From assembly GCA_964370645.1 (NCBI GenBank), contig CAYJJS010000010.1, positions 1 to 48,790 on the forward strand: DNA of 48,790 nt, in the 5' to 3' direction. The DNA is from CAMQRS01 sp964370645. Its GTDB lineage: Bacteria > Bacillota_I > Bacilli_A > Erysipelotrichales > Erysipelotrichaceae. Made by a program: the position numbers and the translations under genes. This document shows, piece after piece, positions 26,252 through 34,187 of this stretch. Below the pieces are notes generated by a model, which had not been told where the DNA came from, ran no database searches, and worked only from the letters and a program-made list of their open reading frames with translations. Numbering within the stretch: position 1 is the first letter of the stretch; the number at the start of each line of letters is the position of its first letter.

Positions 26252-26252
26252 T

Positions 26253-27173
26253 ATGAGTATTTTAATTAATGAAAACACAAATTTATTAATCATTGGAATT
26301 ACAGGGAAACAAGGTAGAATTCATGCGAAAAGAACGCTTGAAGCAAAGGCGAATCTACTGGCCGGGGTAACTCCAAATAAAGCAGGAGAAGAAGTAGAAG
26401 GTGTACCAGTGTTTAATTGTGTAAAAGATGCATTAGATAAGTTTCCACAAATTGATGCAGCGTTATTACTAACGCCAAAACAATTTGTGAAACAGGCCGC
26501 TATTGATGCACTAAATGATGGAATTAAGCTACTGGTTATCATTACTGAATTTGTACCTGTGAAGGACACATTAGAAATTGTAACACTGGCTAACAAACTA
26601 GGGGCGCGTGTTGTGGGGCCGAATACGATTGGTGTTATTTCACCAGGAAAATCTAAGGTGGGAATCATGCCGGATTATATTTATGGAAAAGGGCATATTG
26701 GAATTATTTCTCGTTCAGGAACATTAACACATGAAACGGCATCAAATCTAACGTTTAAAGGTTATGGTTTATCAACTTGTGTAGGAATTGGTGGAGATGC
26801 AATTGTTGGGATGAACCACGCGGATGTGATTGAATTGTTTGCAAAAGATGAAGGAACAGATGCCATTGTTTTAATTGGAGAGATTGGTGGAACAAGTGAA
26901 GAACTTGCTGCTGAAAGGATTAAAGAATTGCAAATCAATAAGCCAATTTGCGCATACATTGCAGGAATGAATGCACCAGCAGGTAAAAAGATGGGACATG
27001 CAGGAGCAATTGTGAGTGGGAATATGGGAACGGTAGAATCAAAAGTGAAAGCTTTAGAGAGTGCAGGAGTTACGATTTGTTATACACTAGGTAGTATTGT
27101 TGATTTTATGCAAGAAAATAATAAAAAAAGTGGAGGAAGACTATTGTCTTTACAACCACAAATTGATGTATAG
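26253..27173 (+). CDS. Acyl-CoA ligase (ADP-forming), SucD-like alpha subunit
   Basis: A 306-residue subunit with a CoA-binding Rossmann domain (LIIGITGKQGRIHAKRTLE, GVTPNKAG). The phosphohistidine is His249 in KKMGHAGAIVSGN, intact. The loop CVGIGGDAIVGMNHADVIELF (about 176-196) differs from the usual succinyl-CoA synthetase GGDPxxGSxF: Ala replaces Pro and MNH replaces the Ser/Thr-x-Phe stretch. This fits an acyl group other than succinyl. It is the last gene of the operon, followed by a strong terminator. Confidence 0.87.
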   Translation: MSILINENTNLLIIGITGKQGRIHAKRTLEAKANLLAGVTPNKAGEEVEGVPVFNCVKDALDKFPQIDAALLLTPKQFVKQAAIDALNDGIKLLVIITEFVPVKDTLEIVTLANKLGARVVGPNTIGVISPGKSKVGIMPDYIYGKGHIGIISRSGTLTHETASNLTFKGYGLSTCVGIGGDAIVGMNHADVIELFAKDEGTDAIVLIGEIGGTSEELAAERIKELQINKPICAYIAGMNAPAGKKMGHAGAIVSGNMGTVESKVKALESAGVTICYTLGSIVDFMQENNKKSGGRLLSLQPQIDV

Positions 27174-27178
27174 TAATT

Positions 27179-27204
27179 AAAGGGAGATTTTGTCTCCCTT
27201 TTTT
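27179..27204 (+). terminator. Terminator of the DASS/acyl-CoA operon
   Basis: Perfect 9-bp stem AAAGGGAGA (27179-27187) with TCTCCCTTT (27193-27201), five-base loop, T run. Confidence 0.92.
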
Positions 27205-27208
27205 GTTG

Positions 27209-28084
27209 TTATTTTGTCTCCCAACGACCATAAATACCACAAGGTAAAATGGTGTTCGTATTACTAATTGGTAAACCAATTTCTCCAGTTTGTACTTTTC
27301 CATGCGGGTGTTTTTTTAACACGGTCGCATGTAGTACATTATGTAATACAGTGGCTCCTAAACCGGTAGTGTATGAGTTAATTAAGAAGAATAGTGGATG
27401 TTCATCCAAGACTTCCATACAAGCTTCTACCAAAGGATACAGTTGTTCTTCAATTTTCCATACCTCACCATTAGGTCCTCTACCATAAGTAGGAGGATCC
27501 ATCACGATGGCATGATATGTTCTTCCTCTACGTTTTTCTCGTTGAACAAATTTTATGACATCATCTACAATAAAGCGTATTTTTTTATCATGTAGGTTTG
27601 AAAGTTCCATATTTTCTTTTGCCCAGTTTACCATTCCTTTACTTGCATCTACATGGATAACTTCACTAGCGCCTGCGCTAGCACAAGCCATAGTCGCTCC
27701 ACCTGTATAAGCAAATAAGTTTAAAACACGAATTTCGCGATTTTCTTGTTGGATTTTATCATACATATAGTCCCAGTTCGCTCCCTGTTCAGGAAAGATT
27801 CCAGTGTGTTTAAAACCAGTTGGGGATACTTTAAAAGTAAGATGCTTGTATTGAATCGTCCACTTATCTCTTACCTTCTTTTTAAATTCCCAACTACCTC
27901 CACCTTTTTTTGAACGGTGATAATGTGCATGAGGTTGCTTCCACATAGCATCTTCTTTATCAATTGGCCAAATGGCTTGAGGATCTGGCCTACGTAAAAT
28001 AACATCTTTCCAACGTTCTAATTTTTCACCATTTCCACTATCTATACATTCATAATCTTTCCAATTATCACTTACTAAATTCAT
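27209..28084 (-). CDS. Class I SAM-dependent methyltransferase, RlmI-like
   Basis: A 291-residue methyltransferase of the RlmI/RlmL-like family that methylates 23S rRNA cytosines or guanines. SAM motif I is LNLFAYTGGATMACASAGA (about 137-155) and the acidic motif II is IHVDASKGMVNWAKEN. The catalytic MDPPTYGRGPNGEVWK (about 212-227) is the DPP(S/T)(F/Y) type. The N-terminal PUA domain of long RlmI proteins is absent. GAGG lies upstream of the ATG. It converges on the acyl-CoA operon and diverges from alaX. The rRNA target is not certain. Confidence 0.8.
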   Translation of the reverse strand: MNLVSDNWKDYECIDSGNGEKLERWKDVILRRPDPQAIWPIDKEDAMWKQPHAHYHRSKKGGGSWEFKKKVRDKWTIQYKHLTFKVSPTGFKHTGIFPEQGANWDYMYDKIQQENREIRVLNLFAYTGGATMACASAGASEVIHVDASKGMVNWAKENMELSNLHDKKIRFIVDDVIKFVQREKRRGRTYHAIVMDPPTYGRGPNGEVWKIEEQLYPLVEACMEVLDEHPLFFLINSYTTGLGATVLHNVLHATVLKKHPHGKVQTGEIGLPISNTNTILPCGIYGRWETK

Positions 28085-28113
28085 TGTTTATTCCTCGCTA
28101 TCAAATTTGTATC

Positions 28114-28119
28114 ATTATA
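28114..28119 (-). promoter_or_regulatory. Extended -10 promoter of the methyltransferase gene
   Basis: On the minus strand TGG precedes TATAAT, an extended -10, about 30 bases before the start codon. No clear -35 is visible. Confidence 0.45.
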
Positions 28120-28124
28120 CCACA

Positions 28125-28146
28125 AAAATACATTTTGATGTATTTT
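28125..28146. promoter_or_regulatory. Operator-like palindrome between divergent genes
   Basis: AAAATACAT (28125-28133) and ATGTATTTT (28138-28146) are exact reverse complements with a four-base centre. It sits upstream of both divergent starts, so one regulator could act on both genes. Confidence 0.45.
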
Positions 28147-28181
28147 AAAATATGATAAAATAAAGAAAAGGAGACTTCGTT

Positions 28182-29315
28182 ATGACAAATAGATTATATG
28201 ATAATTGTTTTGTTTATTATTACAAGAGTAATGTGAAGGAAGTAGTATCATCTGAAGAAGGGTATTGGCATACTTTTGAAGATACAATATTTTATGTAGA
28301 AGGTGGAGGAATGAAAGGGGATGAAGGCTACATTAACAAGTACAAAGTACTTGCATTAAAAAAAGAACACGATCGAGTTTGGCATTTATTAGAAGTGGCT
28401 TTAGAGGGAAGTGTAGAAATGTCGGTGAGCGCACATGTACGATTTACTAATGCGCAAATTCACACAGCACAACATGTGATTAGTGGCATTTTAAAAAATA
28501 TATATGGTTATGAAACACTGTCTCACCATGTGCAAGATTATATGAATGATATTGATTTTGATACAAATGAAATCACGCAAACCCAACTACACGATTTACA
28601 AGTTGTTGTTAATGGGTTGATTCGTGATGATATTTCTGTCAAAATCTCTTACCCATCACAGATTGATATAAAAAAACTAGGTTATCAAAGTTGTTATGGA
28701 CAATCGATGCGACTTGTTGAAATAGGGAAATTAACGCAAGAGCCTTGTGGGTGTATACATGTCCCATCGCTTCGTTATTTGCAGATGATTAAAATATTAG
28801 GAGTAGAAAAGTGTAGTAGAGGGACAAGATTAAAATATGTAGTGGGAGATCAACTCTTACGTAATTATGCAGATTATTATACAATTTTACAAAAGTGTTC
28901 AAATACTTTGGCGCAGCCTTTTGAGTTTATTGATTATGCAATCAATAAACAAAAACAAGAGAGCAAAAGTTTGCAAGCTGATATTGTGGCAATGAGAGCA
29001 CATATTGCAAGATTGTATTTAGAAGGTTTAGATACAAGCAAGGCAGTGTGTAAATTTTTTGATGATATTGACTTACAAACATTAAAAGTGTTTACAACTT
29101 TATACATTCAACAACATCAACAAGCATATTGCTTTATCTTAAACTATGCAGATAAAGTGTATGTGATGTTTGGTAATGCTAAAGATAGTGAGTCAATTAT
29201 GCAATGCTTAAAACAAAATTTCCAGCTGCAAGGGGGTGGAAAAGAGCACTTACAGTTTGGTGGTAAATATGTAAAAGGTATGGAAAATCACATTTTCTTA
29301 CATTTTCAAAAGTAG
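28182..29315 (+). CDS. Alanyl-tRNA editing protein, AlaX type with DHHA1 domain
   Basis: A 377-residue free-standing editing protein that would remove Ser or Gly from mischarged tRNA-Ala. It has the AlaRS editing-site zinc motifs HTAQH (in NAQIHTAQHVISG, about 93-97) and CxxxH in EPCGCIHVP (about 189-197). A coiled linker follows, then a C-terminal DHHA1-like domain ending QGGGKEHLQFGGKYVKG. This makes it a long AlaX form. The N-terminal YYYKSNVKEVVSSEEGYWHTFEDTIFYVEGGG fits the AlaRS editing fold. AAGGAG precedes the ATG. Confidence 0.85.
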   Translation: MTNRLYDNCFVYYYKSNVKEVVSSEEGYWHTFEDTIFYVEGGGMKGDEGYINKYKVLALKKEHDRVWHLLEVALEGSVEMSVSAHVRFTNAQIHTAQHVISGILKNIYGYETLSHHVQDYMNDIDFDTNEITQTQLHDLQVVVNGLIRDDISVKISYPSQIDIKKLGYQSCYGQSMRLVEIGKLTQEPCGCIHVPSLRYLQMIKILGVEKCSRGTRLKYVVGDQLLRNYADYYTILQKCSNTLAQPFEFIDYAINKQKQESKSLQADIVAMRAHIARLYLEGLDTSKAVCKFFDDIDLQTLKVFTTLYIQQHQQAYCFILNYADKVYVMFGNAKDSESIMQCLKQNFQLQGGGKEHLQFGGKYVKGMENHIFLHFQK

Positions 29316-29356
29316 TGTATGTATGGTATACTAGTAGAAGTAATTGGAGGAGTATT

Positions 29357-29995
29357 ATGAAAAAGGTTTTATTATCACTTGTTTGTGTATTTTTCTTAGT
29401 TGGTTGTAGTGCAGAAGAAGAAAAGCAAGAAACACCAGAAAAAGAACAAGCGCAAATTGTTGAAAATGCAGTATATACTACACCTGTAGCCCCTACAAGC
29501 TATCAAATAGAACAATATAGTGCACTGAGTGAAGCGTTGGATGGATCAGAACAGGAAACCATTGCAGAATTAGTCGCTAGTAATTTTGCAATCGATTTTT
29601 TCACATTAAGCAATAAAGATAGTGCAATGATGGTTGGTGGAACGACATTTATTCCATTAGACTATAGCGAAGAATTTACAACGTTTGCACAAGCGTACGT
29701 ATACGCACAGTATCCAGTGCTTGTTGAGACATATGGGACAGATGAATTGCCAGAGGTAAGTGGTATTGAAGTTGTTGCAATAGAAGAAACAAGCTACTTA
29801 TATAATGATGTCATCGAGGAAAATGTGGAAACAGGACAAGTTGCCAGTGTTGAAGAGATTAGTGTAGATGGTTATGAAGTTCAAATCAATATCACCTATG
29901 CAGATACAAAAGTGAGTCAGGATGAATTAAAAACGAGTACTACGGTGCTTGTAGCTAATATTGAAGGTAGATTTTCAGTGTTAGGAATAGAGTAA
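29357..29995 (+). CDS. Putative lipoprotein of unknown function
   Basis: A 212-residue exported protein with signal MKKVLLSLVCVFFLVGC ending in a lipobox, then a Glu/Lys/Gln-rich linker and a mixed alpha/beta domain I do not recognise. GGAGGAG lies in front of the ATG at 29357. A longer frame from 29315 would overlap the alaX stop and lose the signal, so it was not used. A strong bidirectional terminator follows. Anchoring to the outer membrane face is likely; the function is unknown. Confidence 0.8.
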   Translation: MKKVLLSLVCVFFLVGCSAEEEKQETPEKEQAQIVENAVYTTPVAPTSYQIEQYSALSEALDGSEQETIAELVASNFAIDFFTLSNKDSAMMVGGTTFIPLDYSEEFTTFAQAYVYAQYPVLVETYGTDELPEVSGIEVVAIEETSYLYNDVIEENVETGQVASVEEISVDGYEVQINITYADTKVSQDELKTSTTVLVANIEGRFSVLGIE

Positions 29996-30000
29996 AAAAA

Positions 30001-30033
30001 AGACAGGTATTGATAATACATCAATGCCTGTCT
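30001..30033. terminator. Bidirectional terminator
   Basis: A 14-bp stem (30001-30014 with 30020-30033, one G-T pair) with a five-base loop. It is followed by a T run on the plus strand, and the A run just upstream gives a T run on the minus strand. It ends both the lipoprotein transcript and the small converging gene. Confidence 0.92.
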
Positions 30034-30235
30034 ATTTTTTACGTAATCTGCGAAATACTATTAAGGAAATTACAAGTACAAATAAGATGACTGACTCTAT
30101 AAAGTTATTCGTATTAGAGTGTATTAATTCCTTGCTTGATTCTGGGTTACTAACAATCATAATAAATGTAGCAATCCCCATAATAATGACTAGAAGCAAT
30201 AAAATATTTGCTATAGTTTTTGTATTGAGTTTCAT
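30032..30235 (-). CDS. Small two-helix membrane protein
   Basis: A 67-residue protein with two hydrophobic helices (NILLLLVIIMGIATFIMIVS and FIESVILFVLVISLIVF) and a basic tail RRLRKK. AAAGGAG sits at the right distance before the ATG, and the stop codon falls in the shared bidirectional terminator, so it looks like a real gene. No family is recognised. The plus-strand frame over the same bases has no ribosome binding site. Confidence 0.65.
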   Translation of the reverse strand: MKLNTKTIANILLLLVIIMGIATFIMIVSNPESSKELIHSNTNNFIESVILFVLVISLIVFRRLRKK

Positions 30236-30313
30236 ACTACTCTCCTTTACGTATGTTCTAAGAGTATATGAAAGTACCTTTCTTTGTCAAATTGGCACGA
30301 TTTTTTACATGTG

Positions 30314-30859
30314 TCATTGCATGGAATATGTGTGGAGTAAGGTGTGATTCTCATCGTATATTTGATAATTTTTATTTTCCAAAATTGCATATGCATGATG
30401 ACTATCTTGTTTTGGCAAGCTAATACTTCCAGCATTCAGTATATAGACTCCATCTTGTTGTTTCATAACAGGGATGTGGATGTGTCCAAACAAAAAGATG
30501 TCTCCTGTATGTAGTTTAGGCATATTTTCAGGATTATATATATGTCCATGTGTTAGAAATATTTTATAGTCCTGTTGTTGAATAATGATATAGTCACTCA
30601 TACAATCAAACGCTAATACCATTTGATCTACTTCGCTATCACAATTACCACGTATTGCGATGATTTTATCTTTCCAATGATTTAATAGTCCGATTACTTC
30701 CTTAGGGTTATAATCTCTTGGTAAATCGTTTCTAGGGCCATGGTAGAGTAAATCCCCTAATAATATGATTTGATCCGCCTGGTGGGCTGTAATTGCTTCA
30801 CACAGCACTTTTGTGTAATATAAACTTCCATGAATGTCATTTGCTATTATATATTTCAT
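30314..30859 (-). CDS. YfcE-like metallophosphoesterase
   Basis: A 181-residue calcineurin-type phosphodiesterase. The metal motifs are in order: IANDIHGS (5-12), LLGDLLYHGPRNDLP (about 33-47), IRGNCDSE (about 69-76), LTHGHIY (about 103) and FGHIHIPV (about 124). The GPRNDLP extension is typical of the YfcE subgroup. It would hydrolyse phosphodiesters with manganese; the natural substrate is unknown. AGGAGAG precedes the ATG. It is divergent from clpB. Confidence 0.85.
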   Translation of the reverse strand: MKYIIANDIHGSLYYTKVLCEAITAHQADQIILLGDLLYHGPRNDLPRDYNPKEVIGLLNHWKDKIIAIRGNCDSEVDQMVLAFDCMSDYIIIQQQDYKIFLTHGHIYNPENMPKLHTGDIFLFGHIHIPVMKQQDGVYILNAGSISLPKQDSHHAYAILENKNYQIYDENHTLLHTYSMQ

Positions 30860-30922
30860 AATGTAATCTCTCCTCTATATATTAATCATACACACAGTAA
30901 GGAAAAGAGTAAACAATATTTT

Positions 30923-30949
30923 TTAGCACTCTACACTTGACAGTGCTAA
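30923..30949. promoter_or_regulatory. CIRCE element 1 (HrcA operator)
   Basis: TTAGCACTC, nine bases, CAGTGCTAA: one mismatch to TTAGCACTC-N9-GAGTGCTAA. It covers the -35 of clpB. Confidence 0.92.
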
Positions 30950-30964
30950 AAAGAGTGTTATAAT
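30937..30964 (+). promoter_or_regulatory. Promoter of clpB
   Basis: TTGACA and TATAAT separated by 16 bases. The -35 lies inside CIRCE 1 and the start point falls at or just before CIRCE 2. Confidence 0.88.
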
Positions 30965-30968
30965 GAAT

Positions 30969-30995
30969 TTAGCACTTGGATACACAGAGTGCTAA
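30969..30995. promoter_or_regulatory. CIRCE element 2 (HrcA operator)
   Basis: TTAGCACTT, nine bases, GAGTGCTAA: one mismatch to consensus. It lies between the -10 and the ribosome binding site, so it would also be in the 5' end of the mRNA. Confidence 0.92.
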
Positions 30996-31009
30996 TAGGA
31001 GGTGTCGTT

Positions 31010-33559
31010 ATGAATTTTGAAATGATGAGTGAAAAGTTGCAAAAGGTGTTAATGGATGCAATTCAATTGTGTAGTGATAGAAAACATACTACTGTGGATA
31101 GTGTTCATATATTGAAAATATTATTTGAAGAAGACATGTTGGATGGTTTGTATCAACGTTTGCAAATACAAAAAAAGACTGCATTACAGAGTATTGATAG
31201 TGCGTTGTTACAAATTGCAACTAGTACTAATACACAGCCTCGTTTTAGTAAAGAAGTAATGGATAGTTATGAACAAGCGAGGAAGTGGAGTGATGCCCAT
31301 GAGGAAGCTTATTTAGGTTGTGCCTCAATTTGGATTGCGTTACTATTTAATAAATCTTATATATCAAAGGTATTGCGTAAGCAATTTAATCTAACACAGG
31401 ATCAGTGTTATAAGCAAGAATTAGAAAGGAGAAATCATAGAGCTATGAATCATGCAACAAGTGAAAATAATGTAGAAGCGTTAAAAAAATATGGAAGAGA
31501 TTTGGTTGAATCTGTACGAAATGGAAAAATTGATCCAATCATTGGTCGTGATGATGAGATTCGAAGAGTGATTCAAATTTTATCTAGAAAAACAAAAAAT
31601 AATCCTGTTTTAATAGGTGAACCTGGTGTTGGAAAGACTGCAATTGTGGAGGGTTTAGCATGGCGTATATTTAAAAAAGATGTCCCATTATCTCTACAAG
31701 AAAAAAAGCTAATTGAGTTAGATATGGGAGCATTGATTGCTGGTGCAAAATATCGTGGGGAATTTGAGGAGCGATTGAAAGCCATTTTAGAGGAAGTGCA
31801 AGGAGCAGAGGGGAATGTAATCTTATTTATTGATGAATTGCATAATTTAGTTGGTGCTGGTAAAAGTGAAGGAAGTATGGATGCAGCAAATTTATTAAAA
31901 CCTTTGTTGGCACGTGGAGAACTTCGTTGTGTTGGGGCTACAACATTTAAAGAATATCGCCAGTACATCGAAAAGGATGCAGCATTAGAAAGACGTTTTC
32001 AACGAGTTCAAGTGAATGAGTCAAGTGTTGAAGATACAATCGCAATTTTGCGCGGTTTGAAAGAGCGATTTGAATCGTATCATGGAGTTAAGATATTGGA
32101 TGAAGCGATTGTAAGTAGCGTGAAGTTAAGCAATCGTTATATTAGTGATCGTTTTTTACCGGATAAGGCCATTGATTTAATTGATGAGGCTTGTGCGCAT
32201 TTGCGTGTGCAGATGGATTCTTTGCCTCAAGAATTGGATGAATTGCAACGTAAAATTGCACAAATGGAAATTGAAATTCGTGCATTGAAAGAAGAGAAGA
32301 GTAAAAAATCAAAAGAAAAAATGAAGGAAGTGAAGGAGGCTATTAAGCCACTTCAATTACAAAGAGATACTTTATTTAGTAAATACAATGATGAAAAAGA
32401 TCGATTGGAAAATATTCGTAAAAATAAATTATTGTTGGAAAAAGCAAAAATTGATTTTGAAGAAGCACAGCAAAATGCATTGTATGAAATTGCAGCGAAG
32501 TTACAATATGAAACAATTCCTTCTTTAGAGTTGAAAATACAAGAGGCTTCCGATAGACAAAGTGTGGATGATTTATTAATACAAGAGGTAAATGAACAAG
32601 CGATTGCAAGTATTGTATCTAAATGGAGTGGGGTTGAAGTACAAAAGTTGGTGGAGAGTGAAAAGAATAAAATATTATCCTTACAATCACGTATGCAACA
32701 ACAGGTGATTGGACAAGACCCTGTACTAACACTTGTTAGTGATGCCATCATTCGCAGTAAGGCAAATATACAAGATGCGCATAGACCCTTAGCAAGCTTT
32801 ATGTTTTTAGGACCAACTGGGGTTGGTAAAACGGAAGTGGCAAAAACATTGGCAAAGCAATTGTTTGATGATGAAGATAAAATCATTCGTATTGATATGA
32901 GTGAATATATGGAGAAATATAGTGTTTCGCGTTTAATTGGTGCTCCTCCAGGATATGTTGGCTATGAAGAAGGGGGACAATTGAGTGAAGCAGTGCGTAG
33001 AAATCCTTATAGTATTGTTTTGTTTGATGAAGTAGAGAAAGCACATCCAGATGTATTTAATGTGTTTCTTCAAATATTAGATGAAGGTCATTTAACCGAT
33101 AATAAAGGAATTAAGGTAGATTTCAAGAACACTATTTTATTGATGACAAGTAATATAGGTAGTCAATATGCTTTTGAGAATGAAGATGTAGAAAACAAAT
33201 ATATGGCAGCATTAAAAAATCATTTTAAACCGGAATTTATTAATCGTATTGATGAAATTTGTGTATTTCAAACACTAAATGAAGAGGTGTTAGTAAAGAT
33301 CGCTAAGAAATTTACAAATCAACTAAAACAACGTCTTGCAGATCAAGATATTCAATTAGAAATCAAAGATGCAGTATATGATGAAATTATTGATAAAGGG
33401 ACAAACTTAGAATATGGTGCACGCGTTATGAAAAGGTATATTTCACAAACGATTGAAAGTCAGCTGGCTCGATTTATTTTGTCACAAGATGATTGTAAAG
33501 ATAAGTGCATTAGTATTGATTTTGTAGATGGTCAATATTGTATACAAATGCAAGGATAA
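31010..33559 (+). CDS. clpB: ATP-dependent disaggregase ClpB
   Basis: An 849-residue two-AAA chaperone that pulls apart aggregates with DnaK. It has a Clp_N domain (1-145), Walker A1 GEPGVGKTA (203-211) and Walker B1 VILFIDELHNLVGAG. A coiled middle domain (about 400-520, rich in K, E and Q) marks ClpB, not ClpC. The second AAA has GPTGVGKTE (about 600) and Walker B SIVLFDEVEKAHPD. The C-terminus has the D2-small domain. ATG 31010 has AGGAGG upstream; an in-frame GTG at 30989 would lie inside the CIRCE element. Two CIRCE operators imply tight HrcA heat-shock control; hrcA is not in this window. Confidence 0.95.
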   Translation: MNFEMMSEKLQKVLMDAIQLCSDRKHTTVDSVHILKILFEEDMLDGLYQRLQIQKKTALQSIDSALLQIATSTNTQPRFSKEVMDSYEQARKWSDAHEEAYLGCASIWIALLFNKSYISKVLRKQFNLTQDQCYKQELERRNHRAMNHATSENNVEALKKYGRDLVESVRNGKIDPIIGRDDEIRRVIQILSRKTKNNPVLIGEPGVGKTAIVEGLAWRIFKKDVPLSLQEKKLIELDMGALIAGAKYRGEFEERLKAILEEVQGAEGNVILFIDELHNLVGAGKSEGSMDAANLLKPLLARGELRCVGATTFKEYRQYIEKDAALERRFQRVQVNESSVEDTIAILRGLKERFESYHGVKILDEAIVSSVKLSNRYISDRFLPDKAIDLIDEACAHLRVQMDSLPQELDELQRKIAQMEIEIRALKEEKSKKSKEKMKEVKEAIKPLQLQRDTLFSKYNDEKDRLENIRKNKLLLEKAKIDFEEAQQNALYEIAAKLQYETIPSLELKIQEASDRQSVDDLLIQEVNEQAIASIVSKWSGVEVQKLVESEKNKILSLQSRMQQQVIGQDPVLTLVSDAIIRSKANIQDAHRPLASFMFLGPTGVGKTEVAKTLAKQLFDDEDKIIRIDMSEYMEKYSVSRLIGAPPGYVGYEEGGQLSEAVRRNPYSIVLFDEVEKAHPDVFNVFLQILDEGHLTDNKGIKVDFKNTILLMTSNIGSQYAFENEDVENKYMAALKNHFKPEFINRIDEICVFQTLNEEVLVKIAKKFTNQLKQRLADQDIQLEIKDAVYDEIIDKGTNLEYGARVMKRYISQTIESQLARFILSQDDCKDKCISIDFVDGQYCIQMQG

Positions 33560-33571
33560 TATGCGTAAACA

Positions 33572-33599
33572 TTGTCTTTTTTTAAAAGTGTGTCATAAT
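33572..33599 (+). promoter_or_regulatory. Promoter of the serine acetyltransferase gene
   Basis: TTGTCT and CATAAT separated by 16 bases, about 18 bases before the start codon. Confidence 0.5.
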
Positions 33600-33616
33600 A
33601 TTAGAGAGGTGATACG

Positions 33617-34177
33617 ATGTTTAAAGGGCTAGCATATCAGATAAAAAGAACGAAGGAATATGATCCAGCAGTGCGTTCTAGTTTAGAGATTATACTTTTA
33701 TATCCACATATGAAAGCATTGTTCTTTTATCGAATTGCACATTTCTTCTATGGATTACATGCGTATTTTCTAGCAAGATTAATTAGTAATATCGCTCGAT
33801 TTTGGGTAGGTATTGAAATTCATCCTGGTGCAAAAATTGGGAAAGGGTTGATTATTGATCATGGAATGGGTGTGGTCATTGGAGAAACGACAGTCATTGG
33901 TGATGATTGCTTAATCTATCATGGAGTTACTCTAGGAGGAACCGGTAAAGAATGTGGAAAACGTCACCCAACTTTATTGAATCATGTAATTATTGGTGCA
34001 GGTGCAAAGGTTTTAGGTAATATTATTATTGGAAACCATGCTAAAGTAGGGGCGAATTCTGTGGTTACTAGAAATGTTTATGATCATGTAACTGTTGTAG
34101 GTATTCCAGCAAAACCTACAAGACAAAGTGAGTTGGATGTATTAGAAAAAATAAAAGAGTGTCAAAGTAAAATTTGA
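33617..34177 (+). CDS. cysE: Serine O-acetyltransferase
   Basis: A 186-residue short-form serine acetyltransferase that makes O-acetylserine, the direct precursor of cysteine. The left-handed beta-helix hexapeptides are clear (IEIHPGAKIGKGLIIDHGMGVVIGETTVIGDDCLIYHGVTLGG, about 75-117). The catalytic His residues lie in IDHGMG and IYHGVTLG. The C-terminal VVGIPAKPTRQSE is family typical. The short N-terminus resembles EpsC/short CysE forms. GAGAGGTGA precedes the ATG. No cysteine synthase or T-box is adjacent. Confidence 0.92.
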   Translation: MFKGLAYQIKRTKEYDPAVRSSLEIILLYPHMKALFFYRIAHFFYGLHAYFLARLISNIARFWVGIEIHPGAKIGKGLIIDHGMGVVIGETTVIGDDCLIYHGVTLGGTGKECGKRHPTLLNHVIIGAGAKVLGNIIIGNHAKVGANSVVTRNVYDHVTVVGIPAKPTRQSELDVLEKIKECQSKI

Positions 34178-34183
34178 CACTCT
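34156..34183. terminator. Terminator of cysE, usable from both strands
   Basis: Perfect 11-bp stem AGAGTGTCAAA (34156-34166) with TTTGACACTCT (34173-34183), six-base loop, T-rich downstream. The minus-strand ArgJ-like gene ends five bases away. Confidence 0.88.
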
Positions 34184-34187
34184 ATTT

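Noticed and set aside
30024..30347. Plus-strand 107-codon frame opposite the small membrane gene
   Set aside because: It starts inside the terminator, has no ribosome binding site, and covers a region explained by the minus-strand gene.
31010..33559. ClpC instead of ClpB
   Set aside because: The long coiled middle domain (about 120 residues) fits ClpB, and no mcsA/mcsB/ctsR neighbours are present.
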